From: Ruminiclostridium herbifermentans
GTDB lineage: Bacteria > Bacillota > Clostridia > Acetivibrionales > DSM-1351
Reading direction: 5' to 3'
Length of the DNA stretch: 64,000 bases
NCBI RefSeq assembly: GCF_005473905.2
Contig: NZ_CP061336.1
Span: 4,146,501 to 4,210,500 of the forward strand
In this document: one piece after another, positions 9,045 to 18,642 of the stretch
Position numbering within the stretch: position 1 is the first letter of the stretch
Layout of the letters: every line of letters starts with the position of its first letter
Made by a program: the position numbers and the translations under genes
The notes under the pieces: model-generated
What the model saw: only the letters and a program-made list of their open reading frames with translations
What the model was told of the DNA's origin: nothing
Databases searched by the model: none

Positions 9045-10337
9045 ATGATTATCAAAAGTAGTATCATAACAGATTTAAATATTCAAACTGTCAAGGATCT
9101 TTATAAGTTAAAACCATTTATGGAGGATACAACATTGAAAGTTAATAAAAGCCAGATCGCAAGGGAACTTGATGTCGATAGGCGTACAGTTGATAAATAC
9201 ATTAATGGCTTTCATAAGGCCAAATCCAGAGAATGCGTGAATTGTATCACTGCTTACTATGACATTATTGCAGAGCTTCTATCTGATAACAGCCAGCAGA
9301 TATTTTATTACAGAAGAGTTTTATGGCAATACCTAGTAGACAATCATTCTTATGAAGGGTCTTATGTGAATTTCTGCTACTATCTAAGAAAATATCCTGA
9401 ACTAGACTCATATTTCAAAAAAAGCAGACCTTCAAACGCAAATAACGTAACCATACGTTATGAAACAGGAATGGGTCAACAAGCACAACTAGACTGGAAA
9501 GAGTCTATACGATTTACTCTTTCAACAGGTGAAATAATAGAAGTAAACATATTTGTATTATTGCTGTCATACTCACGTTTTAGAGTATACAGGGTATCTC
9601 TATCAAAAACACAGGACATATTATTTTCATTCCTTGATGATGCGTTTAACACGTTTGGAGGTGTTCCAAGTGAGATTGTCACCGATAATATGAAAACAGT
9701 TATGGATGAGCCAAGAACAGAGTATACAGAAGGGAAAATAAATATAAAATTTAAGCAGTTTGCGGATGATTATGGTTTTAAGGTGCACCCTTGTATTGCA
9801 GGAAGACCAAGAACAAAAGCCAAAGTAGAAGCACCAATGAAACTACTTGATGAGATAAGAGCCTACAATGGAAAACTTGATTACAAGGAACTTAATGAGT
9901 TGGTCACACGAATAAATAACAGAGTAAACATGCAGGTAAATCAAGGTACAGGTCGTATTCCATTAATGTATTTCAACAAGGAAAAAGCTTTCTTAGGAAG
10001 CTTACCAGCCGATACCATAAGAAAGCCTTATCAAATAACTCCACATAAAGTAAAAGTAAATTCATCCAGCATGTTCAACCATAATGAATGCCAGTATTCT
10101 GTACCACCAGAATACATTGGAAAAACTCTTACTTTACAAGTGTATGATGGTTACATACATGTTTATTATAACATGGAATTAATAACTATCCATACCCTTA
10201 GTAAAAAGAAACTAAATTATTTTACAGAACACTATACTGCTATAGCAAGAAAATCGCATGCATTTAAGGAAGAAAATATAAATGAGCGGGCAAAAGAAAA
10301 CTTACAGGTTATAGGAGAAGTATATAGTTATGAATAA
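9045..10337 (+). CDS. istA: IS21 transposase IstA
   Basis: 430 residues. An N-terminal helix-turn-helix (KSQIARELDVDRRTVDKYI) is followed by an rve-type integrase core whose acidic triad can be seen in QLDWKES, VTDNMKT and KAKVEAPMK. The C-terminal region is the IS21 beta-rich domain. IstA pairs the element ends and carries out cut-and-paste transfer together with the ATPase IstB. AAAGGAGG lies seven bases before the ATG. It overlaps istB by eight bases. The gene appears intact, so the element may still be mobile. Confidence 0.95.
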   Translation: MIIKSSIITDLNIQTVKDLYKLKPFMEDTTLKVNKSQIARELDVDRRTVDKYINGFHKAKSRECVNCITAYYDIIAELLSDNSQQIFYYRRVLWQYLVDNHSYEGSYVNFCYYLRKYPELDSYFKKSRPSNANNVTIRYETGMGQQAQLDWKESIRFTLSTGEIIEVNIFVLLLSYSRFRVYRVSLSKTQDILFSFLDDAFNTFGGVPSEIVTDNMKTVMDEPRTEYTEGKINIKFKQFADDYGFKVHPCIAGRPRTKAKVEAPMKLLDEIRAYNGKLDYKELNELVTRINNRVNMQVNQGTGRIPLMYFNKEKAFLGSLPADTIRKPYQITPHKVKVNSSSMFNHNECQYSVPPEYIGKTLTLQVYDGYIHVYYNMELITIHTLSKKKLNYFTEHYTAIARKSHAFKEENINERAKENLQVIGEVYSYE

Positions 10338-11082
10338 CAGTACATACAACCAGCTATGCCGGAACATGGAAATTCTTGGTCTTGGGCAAATGGTAATTCA
10401 TCTTGATGAAATATCTAATTTTGTGACATCCAACAATCTTTCGTTTACAGAAGGACTACTGAGACTTAGTAATTACGAAGTTGATTTTAAGGAGGCCAAA
10501 GCATCTAGATCTATGATTAAAGCAGCAGCATTTCCTTTTGTAAAGGAATTGAAAGATTATGATTTCAATTTTCAGCCGTCAGTAAATCAGCAAGAAATAC
10601 AAGAACTTTGCACGCTTGGTTTTCTTGAAAGAAATGAGAATATAGTATTTCTTGGTCCAAGTGGTGTTGGAAAGACTCATCTGGCAACATCAATAGGAAT
10701 AGCTGCAGCAAAGAAACGTACTAGCACATATTTTATCAAATGTCATGATTTATTGCAGCAACTAAAGAAAGCAAAACTGGAAAACAGACTTGATGTAAGA
10801 CTCAGACACTTCTGCCATTACAGACTACTTATCATTGATGAACTTGGCTACTTACCCATTGATAAAGAAGATTCTAATATGTTTTTTCAGCTTATAGATA
10901 TGAGATATGAGAGAAAAAGTACCATTCTTACAACAAACATGAATTTCAACGAATGGGATGGTGTATTCTATGACGCAGTTGTAGCCAATGCAATACTTGA
11001 CAGGGTATTGCACCATGCACATGTAATATCTATATCTGGAAAGTCATACAGATTAAAGGATCATATGAAGCAAGGAGAATAG
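10330..11082 (+). CDS. istB: IS21 helper ATPase IstB
   Basis: 250 residues of the DnaA/DnaC-like AAA+ family. The Walker A motif GPSGVGKTHLA is at residues about 109-119 and the Walker B region is LLIIDELGYLP. The length is normal for IstB. IstB forms ATP-dependent filaments on DNA, selects and bends target DNA and activates IstA. The eight-base overlap with istA implies coupled translation. Confidence 0.95.
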   Translation: MNNSTYNQLCRNMEILGLGQMVIHLDEISNFVTSNNLSFTEGLLRLSNYEVDFKEAKASRSMIKAAAFPFVKELKDYDFNFQPSVNQQEIQELCTLGFLERNENIVFLGPSGVGKTHLATSIGIAAAKKRTSTYFIKCHDLLQQLKKAKLENRLDVRLRHFCHYRLLIIDELGYLPIDKEDSNMFFQLIDMRYERKSTILTTNMNFNEWDGVFYDAVVANAILDRVLHHAHVISISGKSYRLKDHMKQGE

Positions 11083-11133
11083 TTGTACATAATTATTTAA
11101 TACTTTTTATACATTTTTCCTTGACAGTTTATA

Positions 11134-12069
11134 CTATTCCGTGTTGTAAAAGCCGTCTGCCAAATCAAACAGCCCTATTTGCATTGGGGCATTCCGCAGC
11201 CGCTCCGCGGTGTCGTAGTTGGAAATGAGCACCTCCGGGTATTCACAGCCTCCCTCATATCGCTGGGCGAGGTTATTAATGCGGGTAACGGCTTCGATGT
11301 AGTAGCCCTTATACAGCTCTCGGATATATTCGCAGTCGTTATATGATACCAGCCATTTGCCCTTACATTGTTTCAGCGTATCCCGCAGTCGCACATGATC
11401 CTCCTTTTTAAATTCCACCTCGTAATGTCCCTCGGTCTGGTAGTACGGCGGGTCGCAATAAAAAAAGGCGTTGTCCCTGTCGTATTGAAGGATCAACGCC
11501 TCAAAGTCTTTATTCTCGATGACCGTATCCTTAAGCCTGCGGCTTCCCGACCATATTAGGTGAAAGGTTTTCCGGATATCAAAGGGCTGGCAGCTATATG
11601 AGGTGCAGCCGCTGCCGTAGCTGTAGCGGATCAGCTTGAAGAAGGCGGCGGCGCGTTTTACGTCCGACATGGTCGCGTTTTCAATGAGAATCGCTTTGAT
11701 TTCCTCAAACTGCGGCGGGGACAGGCAGTTCTCCGCCAGTTCCAGTTCCTCGTTTAAGTATTCATTGGTGAATTCCTCCTTTTCAAGATATTTTTTGAGG
11801 ACGTTGAATTCGTCCCTGCCGTTTATGGGCAGGAAGTTCAACTCCTTAAGCAGGGCAAGAGGACGCTCCTTGACGCAGCGGAACAGGTTGGCAAGGTCGG
11901 CGTTGTAGTCATTATAGACCTCCATGCTTGCATCCGGTTTCCTGCCGAAGAGTACCCAACCGCCGCCACCAAAGACCTCAATGTATCTTCCATAATCTTT
12001 GGGCATCCGCTGATAAATAAGTTCGCGCAGGGCCTTTTTGCCGCCGACCCAGCTGATAATGCTGTTCAA
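11134..12069 (-). CDS. DNA adenine N6-methylase of the D12/Dam class
   Basis: 311 residues. The SAM-binding motif FGGGGWVLF and the catalytic DPPYY are both present in the order of D12-class alpha-type adenine methylases. It transfers a methyl group from SAM to the N6 of adenine in a short, unknown DNA site. The TTG at 12069 is used because GGAGGTGATGACTGA precedes it and the first residues (NSIISWVGGKKALRE) match the usual start of this family. Base composition is visibly richer in G and C than the recombinases to the left. The same gene order (cysteine-rich protein, methylase) is common in Firmicute conjugative elements. No restriction enzyme is adjacent, so a protective or anti-restriction role is likeliest. 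Confidence 0.9.
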   Translation of the reverse strand: MNSIISWVGGKKALRELIYQRMPKDYGRYIEVFGGGGWVLFGRKPDASMEVYNDYNADLANLFRCVKERPLALLKELNFLPINGRDEFNVLKKYLEKEEFTNEYLNEELELAENCLSPPQFEEIKAILIENATMSDVKRAAAFFKLIRYSYGSGCTSYSCQPFDIRKTFHLIWSGSRRLKDTVIENKDFEALILQYDRDNAFFYCDPPYYQTEGHYEVEFKKEDHVRLRDTLKQCKGKWLVSYNDCEYIRELYKGYYIEAVTRINNLAQRYEGGCEYPEVLISNYDTAERLRNAPMQIGLFDLADGFYNTE

Positions 12070-12076
12070 TCAGTCA

Positions 12077-12277
12077 TCACCTCCTTGGCCTGCTGATCCT
12101 GTCCATATCGGTCCGCATACAGCTCCCGTCTGTACTCCAGCAGATAAAGCCGACACCAGGATAGGGACAGCCTTTGCAGCGCTCGGTGTCTTTTGGCAAG
12201 GGTACGGTGTGAATTTTTCTTGGTGGCGCAGGATCGCTGCCGGTTTTTTTCTCCTGTGTTTTCGTGTCTGTGTTCAT
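12077..12277 (-). CDS. Small cysteine-rich ICE protein
   Basis: 66 residues with the cluster RCKGCPYPGVGFICW and a further cysteine (GSCM), giving a likely metal-binding site. AAAGGAGCTGAACTATG gives a good start. The stop lies seven bases upstream of the methylase start, so the two are one transcription unit. Function unknown. It is a typical passenger just before the adenine methylase in conjugative elements. Confidence 0.6.
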   Translation of the reverse strand: MNTDTKTQEKKTGSDPAPPRKIHTVPLPKDTERCKGCPYPGVGFICWSTDGSCMRTDMDRISRPRR

Positions 12278-12373
12278 AGTTCAGCTCCTTTCCGGCAACA
12301 AAAAAAGACGCTGCCTCGTAAGGTAGCGCCTCATGCTCGTTTGCCTTTCATAAAAAAATAGTGGCATGCATTT

Positions 12374-12973
12374 CTACACACCGCCAATCTTAGGAATTTC
12401 ATCCGGCTCATCTTCCGTATATTCATATTCGCCGGTGCTTTCATTGTAGATATATCCTGCTTCGGCAAGATCTATATCAAGTATGCTTGCCGCCATTTCG
12501 AGGGCTTCGGCAGAACCACCCGCCGGTATATAACAGCTTAAGGTTTTGCCGTTTTTATACTCTGCCTTGCCGGTGTTATGCCCAAAGTCCTCGTCCGCCC
12601 ATTTGTAGTCAAAACGGATATCGGGAAACATAGAGGACAGCTTTTTCATTAGATCGCTAACGCTGCTCCATGCGGTTAAAAATTTTACCGTGCTGCCATC
12701 AAAATTTTCTGCGGTATGTTCGTCATAGCCATAGCTGTTCCATTTCGTTCCCCAGTTTTTTATGCTCCAGTCATACCAGCAGTTTTCAGCGCCGTACTTT
12801 TCTATTTCCTCTCTGCCCAGATCCCCCCTGTAGATGTGTTCCGGCATCGGTGTAATTTTATTGAAGTCAATGCTTCCCGTTCCAATCTCATCATTTTTAA
12901 TGGCTTCAAACATTGCCCTGACTTTTTCCTTATCACCATATGCGGTAAGTATGTTTGTGATATGATTGGGCAT
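12374..12973 (-). CDS. Api92-like ferredoxin-fold protein (DUF1281 type)
   Basis: 199 residues. The start MPNHITNILTAYGD and the central WSIKNWGTKWNSY segment are hallmarks of the Api92-like/DUF1281 family found on phages and conjugative elements. The family has a ferredoxin-like fold and no established activity. Two bases separate it from the upstream gene, so they are cotranscribed. The acidic tail (YEYTEDEPDEIP) is unusual for a DNA-binding protein. With its neighbours it is part of a GC-richer ICE fragment. Confidence 0.75.
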   Translation of the reverse strand: MPNHITNILTAYGDKEKVRAMFEAIKNDEIGTGSIDFNKITPMPEHIYRGDLGREEIEKYGAENCWYDWSIKNWGTKWNSYGYDEHTAENFDGSTVKFLTAWSSVSDLMKKLSSMFPDIRFDYKWADEDFGHNTGKAEYKNGKTLSCYIPAGGSAEALEMAASILDIDLAEAGYIYNESTGEYEYTEDEPDEIPKIGGV

Positions 12974-12974
12974 G

Positions 12975-13502
12975 TTACATTCCTCCCATCGTCTGTTCGT
13001 TGAAGTTTTGTTCAGCTCCCTGCTTCAGCTCCTGTTCCGGCTTGATAAAAAAGTCCTCACTGTTCCAGAAACTGACGAAGATTTCACCGTCACATGTTTT
13101 AATGGGACGCTGCTCAAACCCCTCGCCCCAGCCATCAGACATTTGACCAACGGCAAAGTCAAGCAGCTTGGCTGTTTCCGCTTCGGTCAGCTCGCCATAA
13201 GCCTCTGCTACCATTACGCCCCACAGCTTACCGTTCCATTCTTCAACTGTCGGGTGGAGGCTGTAGATTTTTTCAGACAGCGCCTGGTCGTCGTAGAAAT
13301 ATACCATCAGGCCACGGTCACCTTCGCTGGGCAGCTTTTCTTTTTTGATAGCGGCAAGTATTTCATCCATGTAATACACCGCCTCCGATGGAGACAATAC
13401 TTCAGGCAGATCATCCGCACCGCATCCGCCGTATTCATGAGAAGAGTACGCTATAATCGACAGGGGACTGAAAAACTTAAGGGTTTGCTTGATGTTTGAC
13501 AT
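12975..13502 (-). CDS. ICE-associated protein of unknown function
   Basis: 175 residues, soluble and acidic, with recognisable ICE-type features (SSHEYGGCGADDLPEVLSPS near the start, ILAAIKKEKLPSEGDRGLM in the middle). The family is commonly found immediately upstream of Api92-like genes on conjugative elements. The gene and the Api92-like gene are two bases apart. I cannot assign an activity. The end of the protein (EQTMGGM) overlaps the ribosome binding region of the next gene. Confidence 0.65.
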   Translation of the reverse strand: MSNIKQTLKFFSPLSIIAYSSHEYGGCGADDLPEVLSPSEAVYYMDEILAAIKKEKLPSEGDRGLMVYFYDDQALSEKIYSLHPTVEEWNGKLWGVMVAEAYGELTEAETAKLLDFAVGQMSDGWGEGFEQRPIKTCDGEIFVSFWNSEDFFIKPEQELKQGAEQNFNEQTMGGM

Positions 13503-13820
13503 TTGATTTCCTCCAATCGTTTGTGATTTTTCGCCCTAAAAAGGGCATAAAAAAAGCGGCAGCATCTTATTTCTAAAATGCCACCGCTAATTTGCTAATA
13601 GGAGATTCCTTATTTGGTTTAAGCTGTATATATATAATGAAGCTACGCTATCAGACAACCTATGAATACCCGATCAGATTTATTTCATTCGCTTTTTGAC
13701 ACCCGCCACTATAATAATTTGCTATATTCCTTGCCCCTTAAGATTTATTATGAAAATTTCTAAAACTAGTTTTACCTTACCTTATGTTACCTCTTGAGTA
13801 TCGTTTTCACGAATATTCCT
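13503..13820. other. Intergenic region with two hairpins
   Basis: It contains a short GCCCT/AGGGC hairpin near 13533 and a larger one at about 13554..13592 (AGCGGCAGCAT pairing with ATGCCACCGCT), next to an A-run that would read as U-run on the minus strand. The second probably ends transcription entering from the 713-codon gene at 13821. Nothing else is seen. Confidence 0.45.
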
Positions 13821-15962
13821 TTAGTTATTAAACTGAAGTTTCTCTTTAACAAGCCCTATTATTTTAACCCAGCAGTCACGATCTATAGCTATAAAAGAAA
13901 CACCGAATCTTAAGAGTATTGATTCCATTGAATTAAGTACATCAGCAGATATTCTGTTAGGAATACTGATGCCTAAAATATCAAATTGTTGTTGTCCATG
14001 TGATATTTGATATAAAGTATAATAAAGCTGTGCATATAGTCCCTTAATTTTATTCTCAGATCTTCCAAGACCATTTCTTGGGTAACTATTAGCTTTACTC
14101 TTTGCATGGATGCCGATTCTCACATTCCTTCCATTAATTTGATCTGTATATACAATGTCAGCGACTTCATGACCATGATGTATACCATCAAAATCTATAT
14201 CTATAGGAATTCCAAATGCCCTTAGCAAGCAAACATTTCCTTCCTCTAACTGCCTTGTAGTGGGCAAACTCTGCAGACATCTTTCGCACTCCTGCCCGTT
14301 TGGGTGATAGTTGTTAATTGGGCATTTTTCTCGTAAACGGCCCAAAATTCTTATTAATCTATTTTGTGATAGCGGGTTGTAGGTATGTAAATGAGCTCTT
14401 GTACGCCAAAAACTTAATTCTTCCAATGAGACTCTTCTCGCTCTGTCATTAGTACGAGTGTTTAGAATACGAACCTCATGCCCAACAATAACAAACAGTT
14501 TTGGGTTTTCTACTGATGGATGCAAATTTGAGATATATTTATCAATTGACTCTAATAGCTCAACCTGAGGATAAAATAGAATTTGTGAAATGGGGTCAAA
14601 TACAGGACAGTGATTACCACACTCACATATATGCGCTTCTGCATCCAATTCGAAGTTACAATCAGGGCACTTAAAAACAATTTCGTTATTTTCAACCGAT
14701 ACATCTATGTTTTTATTACAGTTACTACATTTAATATTTCTTGTCCCACAGTTTTCACACTCGTACATTATGGATGTTCCTAATTTTAACTTATCTCTAT
14801 AAATAATTAAGTCCTTTAAAATATCATCAGGAACTCGAACTCTTTTTTGATTTGATCTTCCAGCAGAAATAACATAGTATATAATGGAATCGAAAACAGA
14901 CCTTGCTTGTCCTACCAATGAAGTTGAGCCAATAATTACAGGTGAGTTTGAGTAATATACAATAAAATCTTTCAAATGATCTCTAGATGCAATTTCAAGT
15001 TGCCTATCTAGCTTTGACACAATTCCCAATGAAAGCTTCAGTAATTCATCCCTGTTCAAATGAGCCGGTGTCCAGACTCTTCCATATCTACGAGTAATTC
15101 CAATTCCTGCTCTCAACAAATCAGGATGACTAGAATAAAATCCTGCTCTTTGCTCTCGGTTTTCTTGTCCTCTCATTTCTTGGTATATTTGTCTGTTTGA
15201 TAAGTCCTCATCGTAAATAGTTATTGTACAAGCATCAATAAGATTATCTCGGTGCCCTAATGCATTTGAAAAGGTAGCATTTTTTATTTGTCCACCTTCA
15301 GCAATATTAAACAACATATCCTCAGTTAAATCCGGAAGGCTAGCATCTATCTGAAACTTGCTGCTTAGATATTTAATAATTGGAGCAACTGCTGAGAAAT
15401 CACTGCATGCAGCTATTGCATAACGCTTTTTTTCCTCTGAGAACCATAATAATGCATTCTCCAAACTATATACAAGTTTTGTTTCTCCATAATCAGAGCT
15501 TTCCGGATCCCATTCTGTTGTTTCTATTCTTTTTTCATAACCTATTACAAGTTCATAGACAGTGGGAGATAAGCTAATACGACTTAACTCCCTTCTCAGG
15601 TAAACACATCTTATAACACGATCATTCTCAAAAAATAGTGCTTCGCTTCGCCCTCTATCCGCTAATGTGTTGGATATTTGTTGTATGGAAGAATAATTTA
15701 TATTTGATGTAACATTTATAATATATAGAGTAGGAGCAGATTTAAGCGGAAAAAGCTCTATCCCGGCCTCTGCATTACTTTTCAAAGATCCTCCTACATT
15801 ATCAATATACTCAATAAGTTTCACTTTAGAAAAAGATTTTAGCCGATCTTCGATTGATGTCTCATCTTTAATACCAAAGTAAGTTCGAATATGAGCATGG
15901 TCACCATTAGTCAAAATTATCCGGACCAAAAAGCTTTTAGGTAAATTTTTCAGCAGACTCAT
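13821..15962 (-). CDS. Orphan zinc-ribbon protein with possible nuclease-like C-terminus
   Basis: 713 residues with no close family that I recognise. The first 370 residues look like a mixed alpha/beta region. In the middle there are two or three zinc ribbons (CENCGTRNIKCSNC, then CPDC and CECGNHCP), and a later C-x2-C pair (CERC). Near the end, HEVADIVYTD followed by RIGIHAKSK resembles the core of PD-(D/E)XK nucleases, where strand-borne D and an (E)-x-K pair bind the metal, but the acidic residue is replaced by histidine. AGGAG sits close to the ATG. It is a single gene between an ICE fragment and an IS cluster. A restriction or defence role is a guess from context. Confidence 0.5.
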   Translation of the reverse strand: MSLLKNLPKSFLVRIILTNGDHAHIRTYFGIKDETSIEDRLKSFSKVKLIEYIDNVGGSLKSNAEAGIELFPLKSAPTLYIINVTSNINYSSIQQISNTLADRGRSEALFFENDRVIRCVYLRRELSRISLSPTVYELVIGYEKRIETTEWDPESSDYGETKLVYSLENALLWFSEEKKRYAIAACSDFSAVAPIIKYLSSKFQIDASLPDLTEDMLFNIAEGGQIKNATFSNALGHRDNLIDACTITIYDEDLSNRQIYQEMRGQENREQRAGFYSSHPDLLRAGIGITRRYGRVWTPAHLNRDELLKLSLGIVSKLDRQLEIASRDHLKDFIVYYSNSPVIIGSTSLVGQARSVFDSIIYYVISAGRSNQKRVRVPDDILKDLIIYRDKLKLGTSIMYECENCGTRNIKCSNCNKNIDVSVENNEIVFKCPDCNFELDAEAHICECGNHCPVFDPISQILFYPQVELLESIDKYISNLHPSVENPKLFVIVGHEVRILNTRTNDRARRVSLEELSFWRTRAHLHTYNPLSQNRLIRILGRLREKCPINNYHPNGQECERCLQSLPTTRQLEEGNVCLLRAFGIPIDIDFDGIHHGHEVADIVYTDQINGRNVRIGIHAKSKANSYPRNGLGRSENKIKGLYAQLYYTLYQISHGQQQFDILGISIPNRISADVLNSMESILLRFGVSFIAIDRDCWVKIIGLVKEKLQFNN

Positions 15963-16568
15963 CCTCTCCTTTAATTAAACCTTCTTAAGCAGGTATATAT
16001 ATCGGGATTTAGTTCGTGCAAATGAACTTCACATTACAATTACATTAGAATCTTCTACATTTTTTATAGTTCCATAATTAAAATAGTTATCAAGCTTCCC
16101 CTAATAGACATAATTATATCATAAATTCTGGAAAACTTGTTGAAAGACTTTTATTTGACTAATTTTTCAGAATGCCATTTGCGCTTTTCCTGGCGAGCTA
16201 TACCCCCATATTTATCAAAGAAAATCCAGTCAGGCAATTAATGCTTTTCTGGTTGTTTATCTTATAAAAATAAAAACCCGCTTATTCTTAAAAATAACCG
16301 AGTTTTTATCATCGTTTTTACCTCTTAAAAACTGTCTTTCTAAATCCCCCCAAAGCCTTATCCCATGCGGGTTTCGGCGCGTTTTATCTGAACTATGCAC
16401 TCAACGTGTGTTGAGGCAGCGAAATGATAGAAATACGCAAAATCTTATGGTAAAACGACCCCGGGGGTCGGAATGGAGCACCTACCAGACTCAAACTCTT
16501 GTAAAATAAAGGAAAAGAGGTCATTAAGTCTTTTAGCATCACTTAGAAATTGGAATTTATAAACTTAC
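15963..16568. other. Intergenic region with terminator-like hairpin
   Basis: There is no gene. About 16269..16307 forms a hairpin (AAAACCCGCTTATT pairing imperfectly with AATAACCGAGTTTT) with a U-run, so it is a likely terminator. Near 16459 lies the GC-rich palindrome CGACCCCGGGGGTCG. The phrase AAATACGCAAAATC just before it also occurs near 49612, again close to ACGACCCCC, suggesting a common mobile-element remnant. Confidence 0.4.
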
Positions 16569-16841
16569 TTATTTTTTGTTTAAAAATTGATTGTCTATTA
16601 TCTTTAGCTCTATTTCAATATCTTTTTGTAGAGCATTTATCGCCAAGCCAACTAAAATTAGAATTATCGAGCTGAAAAATGATGCAACCATTACGATTGA
16701 AGCTAGCGGCTCGTTCATAAATCCATAACTAATAAGTTCATGACCACCCCTTAAATATCCCCACACAGCAAGTATAAAAAATATAACTATAAAGACAATT
16801 ATTATTATCTTGATTTTTCGTGTTTGCTCTAAAGTATACAT
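16569..16841 (-). CDS. Small two-helix membrane protein
   Basis: 90 residues with two strongly hydrophobic segments (about residues 10-28 and 45-67) and a charged C-terminal tail. AGGAGGACAATATG gives an excellent start. There is no recognisable family and no operon partner. The neighbours are IS remnants. It is probably real because of the ribosome binding site and clean hydropathy pattern, but its function is unknown. Confidence 0.55.
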   Translation of the reverse strand: MYTLEQTRKIKIIIIVFIVIFFILAVWGYLRGGHELISYGFMNEPLASIVMVASFFSSIILILVGLAINALQKDIEIELKIIDNQFLNKK

Positions 16842-16886
16842 ATTGTCCTCCTGATTTTTTCACTAAGTTCTACAAATTCTGATTTG

Positions 16887-17395
16887 GGTTCTGTTGCAAA
16901 AACTTTTGACTCTTCTACAACACCTATGTTAAAATCATATCCTATTATTGGTAAGGAGTAAATGCTTTATGAAATCAAATCTATAAATATACCGCCATAG
17001 AAGTTGCTATTATTGAATAACAATATTGTGGTAATTTATCCTGTAAAGTAGAGCATCGAACTGTTAATATCTAAACAACATAATCGAACAGGATCACAGG
17101 CACATCAAGCGAGTCACCAACTCTATGCTTGGTTTTAAGAATTTCAGCTCCGCCTGTTCGATTATTGCTGGAGTTGAAACCCTTCACATGATACATAAAG
17201 GGCAAGCTGGCACATCAAATATAACAAAGTCAATTATTTGAGGTTAAATTGTAGGTCTAATTTTAACTGTAATTGACTTATGAAGTATATTGATTAACCA
17301 GCTTTTTGGTATTTCATAAAATAATTGTGAAATAAAAGTCATTTCGTATATTACAAAAAAAATATTCCTGTTTAAGTAAAATTTGCAACAGAACC
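16887..17395 (+). mobile_element. Decayed IS6-family element
   Basis: Both IS6-type terminal repeats are intact: GGTTCTGTTGCAAA at 16887..16900 and its complement at 17382..17395. The 509-bp interior is much shorter than a full element of about 800 bp. Only the tail of the transposase reading frame remains, so the element has lost its N-terminal region and is not autonomous. Confidence 0.8.
17078..17241 (+). pseudogene. IS6-family transposase C-terminal remnant
   Basis: The frame reads IIEQDHRHIKRVTNSMLGFK and continues to a TGA at 17239..17241. DHRHIKR is the hallmark segment around the last catalytic region of IS6-family transposases (IS257/IS240 type). There is no start codon, and upstream frames are broken by stops. 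It lies inside the pair of IS6 terminal repeats, which confirms the assignment. Confidence 0.75.
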
Positions 17396-17480
17396 TACAT
17401 CCACAGCGAATTAGAACAAAGTGGCTTCGCCACATCTCCCTTCGGTCGAAATTAACTGCGTTTTTTGATATAATTTAGAT

Positions 17481-18617
17481 ATGTTAGAAAATAAAGAGAT
17501 TAAAAACCTTAAAACAAAACCTAAATATACAATCAAGCAAATTTTTGCTGATCACTGGCAACCCTTTTTGATTGCTCATGCTCACTTAACCATCCGCCAA
17601 GCAGTCTATCATAACGTGAATAAAGTCTTAAAATGCCAGACACCAGCCTTGGGTTTTACTACTTTCTTCTGTGAGAATTGTTTAACACTAAAGAAAGTTT
17701 TCCATACTTGTAAATCCCGTTTTTGTAATTCCTGTGGAATTAAATACGCTAAAGCACGTTCTACTGCTATTGCCGCTAAATGTATTAACTGTAGGCATCG
17801 ACATCTTGTTTTCACAATCCCAGAAGAATTAAGAGTCTTTTTTCGTAAAGATAGGACTCTTTTAAATCTTCTTTTTGCTGCCGCAAGTCAGACTATTTTA
17901 TCTTACTTCCATGATTTAAATAAATCTCAAGACTTTAAACATGGCATTATATGCGTTCTTCATACCTTTGGCAGAGATATGAAATGGAATCCCCATATTC
18001 ATGCCTTGTGCTCTGAAGGAGGTCTCGGTAATATTGAAATATTCAGACAGGTTCGCCACCTTGACTATACTGCTTTAAGAAAACGTTTTCAGACTATATT
18101 GCTCAGTTTGCTTGAAGATGCTCTTGGTAAAGATAATTTCAGACTCCTGAAAAACAAAATTTACTCAAAAACCCAAAGTGGCTTCTATGTACGCGCGAAA
18201 CCAAATAAAAGTCCCAATATTAAAAAAGGTATTCAATATGTTGTCCGCTATACTGGTCGCCCTGTTATGGCTCAATCCAGAATTATAAATTATGATGGTG
18301 AAAATATAACTTTTTATTACCAACGCCATGAGGATAACTAAAGAGTTGAAGAAACTGTTTCTGCTTTCGATTTCATCAAAAAATTAATTATTCATATCCC
18401 AGATACTGAATTCAGAATGATTCGATATTACGGTATATATTCCAAAAAGCATAAGTCTCATGGTAAAATGATTATGATGTTCAATAAGCAACAGTTGAAG
18501 ATTCAACAAATGATGAATCGTTGGCAGTTATCTATTATTTCGGATTTTAATCACAATCCTCTCAATTGTCCATGTTGCAACAACGAAATGAAACTTTTAG
18601 AACATCACTTTCCTTAA
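17481..18617 (+). pseudogene. IS91-family transposase interrupted by one stop codon
   Basis: The frame is open from 17481, with a single in-frame TAA at 18339..18341, and then continues in the same frame to 18617. The protein has the IS91-type zinc-finger front (CENC, CKSRFCNSCG), the HUH-like MKWNPHIHALCSEGG segment, and the tail (IPDTEFRMIRYYGIYS, CPCCNNEM) typical of the family. One substitution (for example AAA to TAA) explains the break. The second part has no independent ribosome binding site. IS91 elements move by rolling-circle transfer. This copy should produce only a truncated product of 286 residues. Confidence 0.85.
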
Positions 18618-18642
18618 AACAAATATTTTAGGCGGTGTTTTT

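Larger units (their letters stand above)
8943..11126 (+). mobile_element. IS21-family insertion sequence
   Basis: The element carries overlapping istA and istB. Imperfect inverted ends are visible: the left end runs TGTATAATGAAAATGTATAA and then ATGTACAA. Read inward on the other strand, the right end runs TGTCAAGGAAAAATGTATAA and then ATGTACAA. These multiple internal repeats are typical of IS21 transposase binding sites. The exact outer bases and a target duplication were not settled. Confidence 0.75.

Noticed and set aside
9000-9067. Longer start for the recombinase ending at 7706
   Set aside because: The extension is hydrophobic and lies inside the IS21 left end. The paralog at 24130..25344 begins at the equivalent of 8920.
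17244-17435. 63-codon minus-strand frame
   Set aside because: It runs across the right IS6 end and lacks a ribosome binding site.
18339-18341. Programmed stop-codon readthrough in the IS91 transposase
   Set aside because: No slippery site, hairpin or other readthrough signal is seen. A single nonsense mutation is simpler.
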